Origin: Nitrosomonas sp.
GTDB taxonomy: Bacteria; Pseudomonadota; Gammaproteobacteria; Burkholderiales; Nitrosomonadaceae
Direction of reading: 5' to 3'
DNA length: 64,000 bases
NCBI GenBank assembly: GCA_016708955.1
Contig: JADJES010000003.1
Span: 293,786-357,785, forward strand
The notes below the pieces were generated by a model, which was not told where the DNA came from, searched no databases, and saw only the letters and a list, made by a program, of their open reading frames with translations. This document shows positions 1-9,375 of the stretch, one piece after another (within the stretch, counting starts at the first letter, position 1; each line of letters opens with the position of its first letter). Position numbers and translations under genes: made by a program.

Positions 1-204
1 TCTCTATTTTTTATAAATGAAAACTACTGGAGTTTTCGTTATCATTGCTTTGGTTTTATAGTTCGTTGAAATAAAGTTCTTTGAGCCTCTACTGTTGGTT
101 ATTTAGGGCAAAGCATTTTTAGCGTGTAGATATTTGTGAGAGTGTTCTCATATTATTTATAACGCGAGTATTGCTAAAGAAGAATCATGTTTCCAGAATT
201 GAAT

Positions 205-905
205 CTAACGCCGTCCATCGTACCAAATCGGAAGCTTTTTCTTGTCTTGTAAGGTTTTTCTCGGACTAAACAGTACGCTCAGAATTTGACCAGCAATTTC
301 CCGGCCGCTGTACAGTAGCACTTTGCGGGGTGAAGTGATAAGCGGATGGCGGGTGAGGATGGTGAATTTCAGGCCGTGTTTGCGACCCCATTGTTTGAGC
401 AGTTGACTGAGATCGATTTCATCGGCGGCGAACAATTCCTGATTAAAGCCGCCTACATCACGAAACGCGTCTGCGCGGCAAACCACCAAAGCGCCGGATG
501 CCCAGCGAAATGTAACTGAGAGCACAGTCCATAACTGCATCGCGGCGTTACCCCACCACGGCAGGTTGGGCATGTGCATGACGCTGCCGCAGCCAACATG
601 TTTGCCACCTTCAATCATTTGCAGAATGTCGGCTATCATGCCGGGATTGAGCAAGCTGTCGGCATCCACAAACAATAGCCAGTCTCCCGTTGCAACTGTT
701 GCGCCAGTGTTGCGTGCGCGGCCGATCTGATTGATTGGTGCGCGGCCAGTTCCGCGGTTTTGTCGGTTGAGTTGTTGTCCACGACGATCACTTCGTGAGT
801 AAAGCCGGGTTTCTGATTGGCGTTGACTGATTCTTGAATGGAATTCAGACAATCCAGAATCAATAGTTCTTCGTTAAAAGCGGGGATGACGATGGATAGG
901 TGCAT
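205..905 (-). pseudogene. Family-2 glycosyltransferase, frameshifted
   Basis: The N-terminal part opens with MHLSIVIPAFNEE and contains VDNNSTDKT, the nucleotide-sugar fold of GT-A family-2 enzymes. The rest lies in another frame and carries PINQIGRARNTG and the DxD-like FVDADS motif. The frames switch near 735-750, where several codons normally found between the two motifs are also missing, so this looks like a real deletion rather than a single-base error. The start at 905 is chosen because GT2 homology begins exactly there. The substrate cannot be told. The gene probably no longer gives a full product. Confidence 0.75.
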
Positions 906-993
906 GGGTAAGCGCAGGAATTCCGGTGAGAATGCATCAGCTGAGTGAAACAATGGAGGAAAGCGGGAAATATGATCGCTCTCCTCAGCAAGG

Positions 994-1584
994 TTAGAAC
1001 TCGCCTTGTTTGATATAAGGTTGTGACCACAGAATGACTTGCATTAAGACTGATTTACGCCAGGCATCTTGCATGCGATCCACATCATCACGAGAGTGGC
1101 CGGCTTTTTCCAGGAATGGGCGCAGCGTGGTGGTGATCGGGATAAGTAATGCAAAAATGTAATGCAAGTGAATAATCGGCACGCATTTTACGTTGTCGGT
1201 AGTGTTTTTCTTCGAGGTGTGGTGGCGCAATCCAATCTCGTACTGATAGTTGAGCCAATCTTGGTTGTATTCGGCTTTTGCGGTATCCAGAATCCATTGG
1301 CCAAAGCGTTTACGCACGGCACCCAGATAATCCATGTTAGGTGTGCCATCGGCTGCATTGGTGAAGTAGTGCAGCAGGAAAGGTGTCGAGCCTACAAAAC
1401 CATACCAAACATCCAGAATTTGTTCGGTTTGATCTTTAAGTATGTCGTGCGACATTTTCAGATAGCGCACATCATCATCGCCAAACAGAGTAGCTTGTTT
1501 CAGATTGGCAAAATCATCGAGTGATACGGGGGATTTTGCAAGCGAAGCGCTGCCATAGGTGTAGCCAGGTATGTTTGTTGTCAT
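994..1584 (-). CDS. Single-domain protoglobin
   Basis: The 196-residue protein matches the length and pattern of protoglobins, haem proteins of the globin superfamily that bind O2, CO and NO. The block NYQYEIGLRHH around residues 112-122 fits the F helix with the proximal histidine, and the tail MQDAWRKSVLMQVILW fits the last helix. No kinase, cyclase or methyl-accepting domain is attached, so it is the free-standing form rather than a globin-coupled sensor. A clear ribosome site (AAAGGAAA) precedes the ATG. It is a single-gene unit facing the glycerol operon's 3' end. Involvement in NO or O2 handling is inference. Confidence 0.85.
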   Translation of the reverse strand: MTTNIPGYTYGSASLAKSPVSLDDFANLKQATLFGDDDVRYLKMSHDILKDQTEQILDVWYGFVGSTPFLLHYFTNAADGTPNMDYLGAVRKRFGQWILDTAKAEYNQDWLNYQYEIGLRHHTSKKNTTDNVKCVPIIHLHYIFALLIPITTTLRPFLEKAGHSRDDVDRMQDAWRKSVLMQVILWSQPYIKQGEF

Positions 1585-1773
1585 AAAATTTCCTTTTTTT
1601 AGATCTGTTAATTATCATAGATAACAAAGCTTATCGTTACACTATGCATTTGATATCATGCGGTTATGCAATGAATTCTTGTCAAATTATATAGAAAAAT
1701 GAGCCGATTGAGTATTTGAATGGCGGATTCTACAGGATTGATAAATTGTGCGGGAATACTTTTGGGGATTCGG

Positions 1774-3177
1774 TCAGTTTTTGTGCGTTGCCAATAAGTC
1801 ATCCAACCAATTTTTCCAGTGTTGAAATTTTGCTAATAATGCGTTGTTTCCGCAGTTTATTGCTATTTTATTCGCTTGCTGGCGGCAGTTTATTTTAAGC
1901 CCGGAGGCGAGTAAAGCAGTACCCTGAAGGCTTGCTTCTTTTTGTTGTAAATGAAAAACCGGGAATGGTACGCATTGAGCGATACCTTGCTGCAGGCAGG
2001 GTAGCTCGGACAGGCCGCCGGATAGGTAGACTTGAGTCAGCGGCGAGCGGTGGTGGAAATCTTCCAGAATGCGTGCGACCCGGAAAATGATAGCTTCGAG
2101 CATCAGTACGGTAATTTGTTGCGTGGTCAAAGCGGAGACAGATTGAGAAAAATAAACTCCCCAGTCTTGGCGGAAGTACGGTGCGCCTAAACCGCTCGGT
2201 TCCGCCAGGCAGAAGATATCGTTGTCAGCCAAATTTTCAATGCGGCAATCTTTCACAGGATATGGCGCCAGTGCAGCGGCGATGGAATTGAGCGTGCCTT
2301 CAACGGCAAATTGCGCCTGCTGATTCTCATCCTGGTAAACCAATGTCTGAAGGTAGCCATCAAACGCCAGTGCATTCTTTTCGAGGGAGCGAATCACAAA
2401 CCCGCCGGTGCCAAGATTGACCAAAGCGCCGGTTTGGCTATCGATCAGGCCGGCGATCAGTGCAGCCGATTGATCACCTACACTGGCTTGTAGCGTCAAA
2501 CCGAAATCCGGTAAAGATAAATTCAATCCGGTTGAAGGTTTGATTTGCGGCAGAATCGAACATGGAATATCGAAGAGTTGGCATAAGGTATCTGACCAGC
2601 CTTGCTGGTGGATGTCCATCAGCAAGGTGCGTGCAGCCATGGAAGCATCGGTGAGAAAATGTTGACCGTGCGTCCAGCGCCAGATCAGAAAAGTATCCAG
2701 GGTGCCTGCCAGCCATTCGCCCTGAACAAGCTTCTCACGCCATGCCGGATTCTCCTGCAACAGGATGCTGAGCTTGGGAGCAAAGTAATAAGCGGCCAAA
2801 CGTAAACCGGTCAGGTTATGAATGGTGTCTGTTGATGCGTGCAGGCGATCACAGCAGCTTGCCCCGCGATCATCTTGCCAAGAAATCAGGGGCGTTACGG
2901 GGTGATTGCTGATTCTGTCCCAGATCAGGAAAGACGAACGCTGACTGCATAACCCTAAAGGAAGATTATTGCCGGTATGTGCAATACATTCTTTCAGAAC
3001 TTGTCCGGTAATCTCGGCATAATCGAGCGCATTACTTTCATAATGTCCATTGTGACTATCAATGGCAGGTGCAGAGCGGGAGACGATATGCTGGAGATTT
3101 CCTTGCCGATCCATTAAAGCGGCTTTAATGGATGTCGTTCCCAGATCAAGGGCAATTGAGGTTAGTGCGTTATCCAT
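1774..3177 (-). CDS. FGGY-family carbohydrate kinase, glycerol-kinase-like
   Basis: This ATP-dependent sugar/polyol kinase has the FGGY-family phosphate motif near the N-terminus (ALDLGTTSIKAALMD, residues 9-23). SWQDDRG near residue 98 resembles the glycerol-kinase substrate loop, and GDQSAAL and NLGTGGF form the second ATPase half. At 467 residues it is slightly shorter than typical GlpK (about 500). Its start overlaps the end of the upstream glycerol-3-phosphate dehydrogenase by 16 bases, so the two are co-translated. Context supports glycerol as substrate, giving glycerol-3-phosphate for the dehydrogenase; other polyols cannot be excluded. Confidence 0.8.
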   Translation of the reverse strand: MDNALTSIALDLGTTSIKAALMDRQGNLQHIVSRSAPAIDSHNGHYESNALDYAEITGQVLKECIAHTGNNLPLGLCSQRSSFLIWDRISNHPVTPLISWQDDRGASCCDRLHASTDTIHNLTGLRLAAYYFAPKLSILLQENPAWREKLVQGEWLAGTLDTFLIWRWTHGQHFLTDASMAARTLLMDIHQQGWSDTLCQLFDIPCSILPQIKPSTGLNLSLPDFGLTLQASVGDQSAALIAGLIDSQTGALVNLGTGGFVIRSLEKNALAFDGYLQTLVYQDENQQAQFAVEGTLNSIAAALAPYPVKDCRIENLADNDIFCLAEPSGLGAPYFRQDWGVYFSQSVSALTTQQITVLMLEAIIFRVARILEDFHHRSPLTQVYLSGGLSELPCLQQGIAQCVPFPVFHLQQKEASLQGTALLASGLKINCRQQANKIAINCGNNALLAKFQHWKNWLDDLLATHKN

Positions 3178-4751
3178 TGTTTGCAGCAGTGCTCAATTTC
3201 TTGGTGAGTCCTGGCATCGTCCCAATGCACCGTATCGGCTACGCGCAGGGCAATTTGCTGTATGTCATTTTTCGTCAGCCTGGCTAGAATGAGTAATGGC
3301 AGGCGGCGGCGTAACAAATCTTCCAAGTGGATAACCATTTCCGTAGCGGCGCAATGTAGCAGATCGGCAACAATAAACGGCAGAGACGGAATAATGCGTT
3401 GCGCCAAATCAGCTTCTGTTTCAATACTGCGAAGAATCTGGGTTATTCGTGTGCCATGACGATGCAGCAGCCATCTGGCACTTTCTGCATCAATGCCCAT
3501 CTGCATTGCTTGGCCCAGCATGCGGGCAGACCAGTCTGGAAAATTTTCCTGCGGCGCCCAGGGAAATAATCGATCCTGGGTTGCACAGGGCAAGGCAGTG
3601 CCGAGTTGTGAACATACCGTATCAACGATACAGGCGGCATCCTGGCGTGACGAAGTTATTTTTCCACCGATGGCATAATGAATGCCGTTGAAAGCGGTTT
3701 TTAATTCCCAATCACGGCTGATTGCAGAGGGTGAGCCAGAGGAAGCCGTTTGAGTATTTTGTTTAAAAACTCGAACCCCGGCAAAACGGCCGATAATATC
3801 CGATTCTTTCCACGGTGTTCTCAAATAATTATTGGCGGCAGCCAGCAAATAATCAATATCACTCGCATCGACGGAAACCTGCTCGATATTGCCTTTAAAA
3901 TCGGTATCGGTTGTGCCCAACAGCGTCAAGCCATACCAGGGAATCATAAAAAACACGCGGCCATCTGATTTGGCCGTTAGCAATAAGGCTTCATCTTTCA
4001 GCATGCCGGGCATAACCAGATGAATCCCTTTCGCCAGGCGGCACCATTCTCGGCTTTGCGCTTCTTTTGCCAGCCACTGACCGGTTGTGAAAACAATTTG
4101 CTTGGCACTAATTTTCTGCTCGGTTTGAGTGAGCTGATCCTGGGCGATTGCTCCATCCGCTTTGCCATTAGTTTCCAGTAACTGGACCAATTTGCAGTAA
4201 TTGATGCAGCTTGCACCGGCATCTTGTGCGCCTGAAATTAATTCCAATACCAGCCGTGCGTCATCGGTTTGCGCGTCGGCATAAGTAAAACCACCTTTCA
4301 GTACCTGTTCATCGAGGCAAGGGAAGTGTTCGGTGAATTGTTTTGGATTGAAATAGCCGTGGCGCATTTGCGGATCGGCATCACCGGCCAGAAAATCGTA
4401 CAGCGTTAATCCTAATTTCAGTTGTAACCGGTTTATCCGTTGCCGCGCGTAAACAGGGACACCAAAACGTAGCGGCCAGACGCGGTGAGGTGCTGTTTGT
4501 AGCAACATTTTGCGTTCTTTGAGCGATTTGCTGACCAGCTTGAGATCATAGGTTTCCAGGTAACGCAGGCCGCCATGAATCAGCTTGCTGGATGCGGATG
4601 AGGTGGTACTGGCCCAATCGCCTTGCTCAACGATGGCAACTTTCAGGCCACGCAGTGCCGCATCATACGCAGTCCAAGCACCGTATATGCCGCCGCCGCA
4701 AATCAGAAGATCGAAACATTGGTTTGGTAGCGTTGCAAAATCTCTTTTCAT
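3162..4751 (-). CDS. glpD: FAD-dependent glycerol-3-phosphate dehydrogenase
   Basis: The protein oxidises sn-glycerol-3-phosphate to dihydroxyacetone phosphate and passes electrons to the quinone pool at the inner membrane face. The FAD dinucleotide motif (LLICGGGIYGAWTAYDAALRG) is at residues 15-35, followed by the GlpD-typical SSASSKLIHGGLRYLE. A later block, GRVFFMIPW with LLGTTDTDF, belongs to the DAO fold. Length (529) fits the aerobic GlpD family. The gene overlaps the phosphodiesterase upstream (ATGA) and the kinase downstream, giving a compact glycerol/glycerophosphodiester operon. Confidence 0.92.
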   Translation of the reverse strand: MKRDFATLPNQCFDLLICGGGIYGAWTAYDAALRGLKVAIVEQGDWASTTSSASSKLIHGGLRYLETYDLKLVSKSLKERKMLLQTAPHRVWPLRFGVPVYARQRINRLQLKLGLTLYDFLAGDADPQMRHGYFNPKQFTEHFPCLDEQVLKGGFTYADAQTDDARLVLELISGAQDAGASCINYCKLVQLLETNGKADGAIAQDQLTQTEQKISAKQIVFTTGQWLAKEAQSREWCRLAKGIHLVMPGMLKDEALLLTAKSDGRVFFMIPWYGLTLLGTTDTDFKGNIEQVSVDASDIDYLLAAANNYLRTPWKESDIIGRFAGVRVFKQNTQTASSGSPSAISRDWELKTAFNGIHYAIGGKITSSRQDAACIVDTVCSQLGTALPCATQDRLFPWAPQENFPDWSARMLGQAMQMGIDAESARWLLHRHGTRITQILRSIETEADLAQRIIPSLPFIVADLLHCAATEMVIHLEDLLRRRLPLLILARLTKNDIQQIALRVADTVHWDDARTHQEIEHCCKQWITH

Positions 4752-5500
4752 TGATCACGCAGTATCAGCGCCTTATGGGGTAAATCGCTGATGAGAATAT
4801 CAACACCCAGTTGCAAGGCTTTATTGATTTCTGAATCACTGTTACAGGTATAAACGGCGATACACTTTCGATGCTTACGCAACAAGTCGACGATCGCTTG
4901 ATCCACACTCGCAATAGGCAGGCAAAGACCATGAAGAAAAGCGTGCGTGTTTAAAAGCTTGCGTGCATCTGCGATGGTTTGCGCGGTTTCAAAGTTGTAA
5001 ACCAAGGGAAGCGCCGGATTGTATTGGTGCGCATAAACCAGGCTGGGAAGATTGAATGAGGAAACAATGATCCGTTGATCAAGGTTCTGGCCGACCAAAT
5101 CGAGCGTCTGGCGGATTTTTAATTCGTGACGGGAAACAGGTTCCCAGTCACGATTCTTAATTTCAAGCAATAAACGGCAGCGTTTTCGGTAAGCGGCCAG
5201 AAAATCTTGCAAGGTCATAATGCCCTCGCTTTCAGATTCCGGATTAATCAGTGACTTAAGCTGATGATAATCAAAATCGTCAATGTGCTTATCGCTCAAT
5301 CCGATTCTATCGAGAAAACGGTCATGCCAAAGTACCGCAATTTCATCCCGGCTTAATTGGATATCCGTCTCAATGCCGTCAATCGCATACCCCAATGCTT
5401 TATCAAAAGCGTTTCGGGTATTTTCCATTGCTTCCGTATTTGCGCCGCGGTGGGCAAACACCAAGCAATTCTTAGGGGAATGACGGGTTTTGCCGGACAT
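4748..5500 (-). CDS. Glycerophosphodiester phosphodiesterase
   Basis: This TIM-barrel GDPD hydrolyses glycerophosphodiesters (deacylated phospholipids) to glycerol-3-phosphate and an alcohol. The hallmark FAHRGANTEAMENT lies at residues 15-28, followed by GIETDIQLSRD and LWHDRFLDR, together giving the catalytic histidines and the metal-binding acidic residues. There is no signal peptide, so it is a cytoplasmic UgpQ-like form. At 250 residues it has the normal size. It sits between the ankyrin protein and GlpD, which would use its product directly. Confidence 0.9.
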   Translation of the reverse strand: MSGKTRHSPKNCLVFAHRGANTEAMENTRNAFDKALGYAIDGIETDIQLSRDEIAVLWHDRFLDRIGLSDKHIDDFDYHQLKSLINPESESEGIMTLQDFLAAYRKRCRLLLEIKNRDWEPVSRHELKIRQTLDLVGQNLDQRIIVSSFNLPSLVYAHQYNPALPLVYNFETAQTIADARKLLNTHAFLHGLCLPIASVDQAIVDLLRKHRKCIAVYTCNSDSEINKALQLGVDILISDLPHKALILRDQ

Positions 5501-5514
5501 CTATTGATAGATGG

Positions 5515-6675
5515 CTATTGTGTTGCTGCTTGCAGTAATTCAATAATAGCTGGATCTTTGGCAATTTCGAGTGCGGTTTTTTCTGTTTTGCTTTTAATTT
5601 TGGGGTTTGCACCTTTTGCCAGCAACAATTTCACTGCATCGGTATGATCATGTAAAGCAGCCCACATCAGCGGTGTAATACCATCTTCATTTTGCAGATC
5701 TATTTTAGCGCCATTCTCCAGTAATATTTCTATGACTGGCGTATGTCCGTTTTGCGCTGCCAGAATGAGTGCTGTAAAACCATTGGATGCCTTGTGATCC
5801 ACTTTGGCGCCATGTTTGATCAGTGCGTCGACGATTTCAGTATTGCCGAGCAGTGCAGCGAGAGTCAGTGCTGTCGCGTCATTTTTATCTTTCAAATCTA
5901 CTTTGGCGCCTTTTTTTAGTAGCGCGTTGACAACATCGGTATGTCCATTTTGTGCGGCGATATAGAGTGGCGTGGTATCGTTAGCAGCTATCAGATCAAC
6001 GGGCGCATTCTTGGCCAATAACGTTTCAACGATCGCTACGTGTCCGTTTCTGGCGGCCATATACAGTGCAGTGGTATTGTCAGACGCTTGTACAGCAATT
6101 TGCGCATTTCTTGCCAATAGCTTGTCGGCAATGCTTGCTCTGCCATCCAGTGCTGCAAGCATTAAGGCAGTCAGTTTCTCATTGGTCTGCAAATTAACAT
6201 TGGCTCCTTTGGCCAGCAGCGCATCCACAATACTTTCATGTCCTTTTTGTGTTGCCAGCATGAGCGCTGTAATTCCATCCGTAGTCTGCGCATCAACTTT
6301 GGCGCCTTTATTTAATAGCGCATTAACAACTTCGGCATAACCATTTTTTGCAGCGATGATCAGCGCTGTGGCGCCGCCGGCGTTTTGCAGATCTACATCG
6401 GCATTATTCTCCAGCAGCAGATTGACGATATCCGCATGACCATATTGGGAAGCAATGATGAGTGCGCTAAAGCCCTTGTCATTCTGATAATTAACGTTAA
6501 TACCCTTTTCCAATAGTTGCTTGATTGTTTCCGGTTTGCCTGCAAATGCAGCTTTGATAAACTCTTCTTCATCATTGGCAAAGGCGCTGGCAGCGGAAAT
6601 TAACAATACTGCAGTAGCTATCGTAAAAATTAAAAATGTACGCGTATAATTAATTAAGTGTTTTATATCATTCAT
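5515..6675 (-). CDS. Exported ankyrin-repeat protein
   Basis: A hydrophobic signal sequence (residues about 12-33, ending ASAFA) is followed by about ten complete 33-residue ankyrin repeats plus end caps, filling residues 35-386. Each repeat shows the pattern TALxxAAxxGHxxxVxxLLxxGAxVdxx. Ankyrin arrays bind proteins and have no catalytic role of their own; the likely place of action is the periplasm. It is the first gene of the leftward run, 14 bases before the GDPD, so co-transcription is likely. Its partner is unknown. Confidence 0.85.
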   Translation of the reverse strand: MNDIKHLINYTRTFLIFTIATAVLLISAASAFANDEEEFIKAAFAGKPETIKQLLEKGINVNYQNDKGFSALIIASQYGHADIVNLLLENNADVDLQNAGGATALIIAAKNGYAEVVNALLNKGAKVDAQTTDGITALMLATQKGHESIVDALLAKGANVNLQTNEKLTALMLAALDGRASIADKLLARNAQIAVQASDNTTALYMAARNGHVAIVETLLAKNAPVDLIAANDTTPLYIAAQNGHTDVVNALLKKGAKVDLKDKNDATALTLAALLGNTEIVDALIKHGAKVDHKASNGFTALILAAQNGHTPVIEILLENGAKIDLQNEDGITPLMWAALHDHTDAVKLLLAKGANPKIKSKTEKTALEIAKDPAIIELLQAATQ

Positions 6676-6931
6676 CTGTTATACCTATATCTGGCCTTTT
6701 TGTTATCAATTCTTAGGGACTGTTTGTTGGATCGCTCATGATCCGGTTTGCAATTTTATGAAGTCAGGAATGAATTGAGAATTGATTTGAACAAGTCTGA
6801 ATCCGGAAGAAAACCTCAAGCTTGATATTTTAACCCAGAAATGCTGGATTCAAGGTTTAATTAGTTTGTGATTAATAGGAAATACTTATTTTGAAAAAGG
6901 ATATTGGACGTTCTCTAAAGATTATATACCT
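6676..6931. promoter_or_regulatory. Divergent intergenic region, ankyrin operon / pgeF
   Basis: This 256-base AT-rich gap separates the leftward ankyrin-glycerol operon from rightward pgeF. It must hold both promoters, but I cannot assign -35/-10 boxes with confidence. Confidence 0.4.
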
Positions 6932-7678
6932 ATGATTGATTGGATAATCCCTGATTGGCCGGCACCCGGCAATGTGAAAGCGCTTTTTACAACCCGCAAT
7001 GGCGGTGTGAGCCGTGGTGCAAATGGTGTTTATGCTTCTTTGAATTTTGGCGCACATGTCAATGATAATATGGCAGATGTTGAGTGTAACCGGGCTTTAT
7101 TGCGTAGCCATTTACCGGGGGAACCGAAATGGTTGAAACAAGTGCATGGTACGTTGCCTATCTGGATTGATCAAACGACAACGGTAACTCCGGAGGGTGA
7201 TGCGGTATTGAGCCGTAAACAAGGTGCGGTTTGTGCTGTCATGGTTGCCGATTGTTTGCCGGTATTTCTGTGTGATGCAGCGGGTACCACGGTGGGTATT
7301 GTCCATGCTGGTTGGCGTGGATTGGCCGGAGGTATCCTTGAACAATCCATTGCTGCAATGCCAGTGGATCACAATCAGCTGATGGCATGGCTGGGGCCGG
7401 CTATTGGGCCCGATCACTTTGAAGTCGGTGCCGATGTTTACGAAGCTTTCGTGCAGCAAGATGTGCAGGCGGCGCAAGCTTTTGTGCCTAAGCACAGTAG
7501 TCATGAAAAGAAATGGCTAGCGGATATTTTTTTGCTGGCTCGTCAGCGATTGACAAGTATTGGCATTACAGAGATTTATGGTGGAGGGATTTGCACATTC
7601 AGTGATCCCGCACGTTTCTTTTCTTATCGCCGGGATGGTGAAACCGGGCGAATGGCTGCCTTAATCTGGCTCGAATAA
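6932..7678 (+). CDS. pgeF: PgeF/YfiH family multicopper-like purine phosphorylase
   Basis: The protein belongs to the Cu/Zn 'laccase-domain' YfiH family, described as clearing wrongly incorporated amino acids from peptidoglycan precursors and as purine nucleoside phosphorylases. Family motifs are visible: LFTTRNGGVS (residues 18-27), WLKQVHG, VMVADCLPVFLCD and GIVHAGWRGLAGGI, with the conserved Cys and His ligands. The length of 248 is typical. It stands alone between a divergent operon and a ZIP transporter gene. Confidence 0.88.
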   Translation: MIDWIIPDWPAPGNVKALFTTRNGGVSRGANGVYASLNFGAHVNDNMADVECNRALLRSHLPGEPKWLKQVHGTLPIWIDQTTTVTPEGDAVLSRKQGAVCAVMVADCLPVFLCDAAGTTVGIVHAGWRGLAGGILEQSIAAMPVDHNQLMAWLGPAIGPDHFEVGADVYEAFVQQDVQAAQAFVPKHSSHEKKWLADIFLLARQRLTSIGITEIYGGGICTFSDPARFFSYRRDGETGRMAALIWLE

Positions 7679-7750
7679 ATGCTGCTTTAACTTGTTAATT
7701 TATTGCCTTGCAACAGCGTATAATCCTGCCTTTGTTTTTCAATTAACTTT

Positions 7751-8552
7751 ATGTCAACGCTTACCTGGATTATTGCCGCTAGCTTACTTGGAGGAATATT
7801 AAGCTTATTGTTTGCAGCAGTACTGGCACTCAATATGCGGGTATCGTGGCTTTCCATACTGGTTTCTTATGCGATTGGCGCATTATTGGGAGCCGCTTTT
7901 CTCAATACTTTGCCAGAAGCATTTGAACTTTCTGAGAACCCGATGCAGGTGACTGTCACTGTATTAATTGGGATTTTGATCTTTTTCATTCTGGAAAAAT
8001 TAGTGTTGTGGCGTCATTGCCATATCGAAGATTGCGAAGCGCATGATCCATTGCATGGTTCCGCGGCAACGGTAACCAATTCAGCATGAGCATGATCACG
8101 GGCGCAGCGGCATGATGGTTATTGTGGGTGATACCTTTCATAATTTTGTTGACGGTATTTTGATTGCTGCTGCTTTCATGGTGGATGTGCAACTGGGTAT
8201 TGTGACATCCATCGCTATTATCGCCCATGAAATTCCTCAGGAAGCGGGGGATTTCATAATCCTTTTGAATTCCGGTTACACGCGCCGCATGGCATTTCTG
8301 ATGAATTTGTTATCCAGCTTGGCGACCTTGGTTGGCGGTGTATTGGCATATTTCATGTTGCACAAGATGAATTTTCTGATACAACCGCTGTTAGGGCTTG
8401 CATCAGCCAGCATGATTTATGTGGCGATGTCTGATTTGATTCCAAGTTTGCATAAACGCCCCGAGATTAATGCAACTATCCAGCAAGTCGCATTGATATT
8501 ATTAGGAATTTCAACTATCTGGCTGATGGGGAATATTTTTCCACATGACTAG
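7751..8552 (+). pseudogene. ZIP-family divalent metal transporter, frameshifted
   Basis: The first frame (7751-8089) encodes three membrane segments beginning MSTLTWIIAASLLGG. The second (8112-8552) encodes the rest, with the ZIP signature HNFVDGI in helix 4 and HEIPQEAGDF in helix 5, the metal-binding histidines. The two frames differ by one base, and the break lies in the histidine-rich loop near 8060-8090. Joined, they would give a normal ZIP of about 267 residues. The TAG stop at 8550-8552 lies inside the left arm of the palindromic element that follows. Either a pseudogene or a consensus error; the rest of both halves is well kept. Confidence 0.75.
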
Positions 8553-8713
8553 GAGGCTGTCCAAGAATAGTGATCGTAGCGAGGGAAAGCTATTTTGAGA
8601 CAGATTCGATTATTTGAGGCGAATAGTTATTCTATTTAACGAGAATAATCGGAAAATATGACCAAAATAGCTTTTCTGCAGTAGATCGCTCTATTCTCGG
8701 ACAAGCCTCCTAG
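8549..8713. repeat. MITE-like palindromic element
   Basis: The ends form an imperfect 22-23 bp inverted repeat: CTAGGAGGCTGTCCAAGAAT at the left, and its near complement ending CAAGCCTCCTAG at the right. The interior also pairs (AAAGCTATTTTG against CAAAATAGCTTTT), so the whole 165 bp can fold into one long hairpin. There is no coding capacity. It is probably a non-autonomous transposon derivative inserted at the 3' end of the ZIP gene, and it may act as a terminator. Confidence 0.7.
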
Positions 8714-8759
8714 TGTTTGGAGTGACTGCAAATACGGCGCTTTTTTATAAGGAGTTACA

Positions 8760-9176
8760 ATGATAAAACGGTTAATTGTGTTATTGCTGTTGCTTTTCTG
8801 TACGAATGTTGTTTATGCGGAAGAGAGCAATATTCTCGAAAAAGTAGAAAGCAGCGCACGTTCCTGGCTTGGTTTGATTGATGGCGGGAAATATGAAGAA
8901 AGCTGGGAGATCTCATCCGCGCTATTTAAATTGAAAAAATCCGAATCTGAATGGATCAAATTAATTACAGCAACCAGGGCGTCACGTGGCGCAATGAGTG
9001 CCAGGTATATTGCAACGGCTGCCTCTGGAAAATCATTATCGGGATTTCCGGACGGAGAATATGTTGTGCTCCAGTTTTACACAACTTTCCCAGAAAAAGG
9101 ATTGGCATTTGAGACCGTAACGCTGGCAAAGACGCAAAATGAGACATGGCAGGTTGCGGAATACTCGGTCAAGTAA
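8760..9176 (+). CDS. DUF4019-type periplasmic protein
   Basis: A 138-residue protein with a clear signal peptide (MIKRLIVLLLLLFCTNVVYA) and a mature part of about 118 residues containing ARSWLGLIDGGKYEESWE and LKKSESEWIKLI, the pattern of DUF4019 proteins. No catalytic motif is visible. A strong ribosome site (AAGGAG) lies eight bases before the ATG. Function unknown. Confidence 0.75.
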   Translation: MIKRLIVLLLLLFCTNVVYAEESNILEKVESSARSWLGLIDGGKYEESWEISSALFKLKKSESEWIKLITATRASRGAMSARYIATAASGKSLSGFPDGEYVVLQFYTTFPEKGLAFETVTLAKTQNETWQVAEYSVK

Positions 9177-9191
9177 AAGTTAAGAATGTTA

Positions 9192-9307
9192 GCCCGCCGG
9201 ATCGCGTGCAAGGGATTTTCGAAGAAGTGGTGTAGTTATTCACACCTGACTGAGAAAAACCCTGTGTATCAAGAGCAAGGGCGTGTGCATTCATGCAATA
9301 TCCGGGC
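9192..9307 (+). repeat. Dispersed repeat family C, copy 1
   Basis: This stretch shares a core of about 100 bp (AAGGGATT, TTCGAAGAA, GGTGTAGTTATTCA, CACCTGACTGAGA, GGGCGTGTGCA, TTCATGCAATATCC) with the reverse complement of 27,991-28,151. The right terminal repeat (GCATTCATGCAATATCC) is intact; the left one is reduced to GCCCGCCGGAT. A small non-autonomous mobile element is the likely explanation. Confidence 0.65.
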
Positions 9308-9375
9308 TAGATCTTTCGGGTGTTCTTAATTTTTATCACAAATTTCGTATCGGATGGGTCTTTCTATACTCATTC

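Noticed and set aside
1..204. Hairpin GAAAACT-ACTGG-AGTTTTC near 19-37 as a terminator
   Set aside because: The stem is only 7 bp and AT-rich and has no T run directly after it; nothing else is seen in this short edge region.
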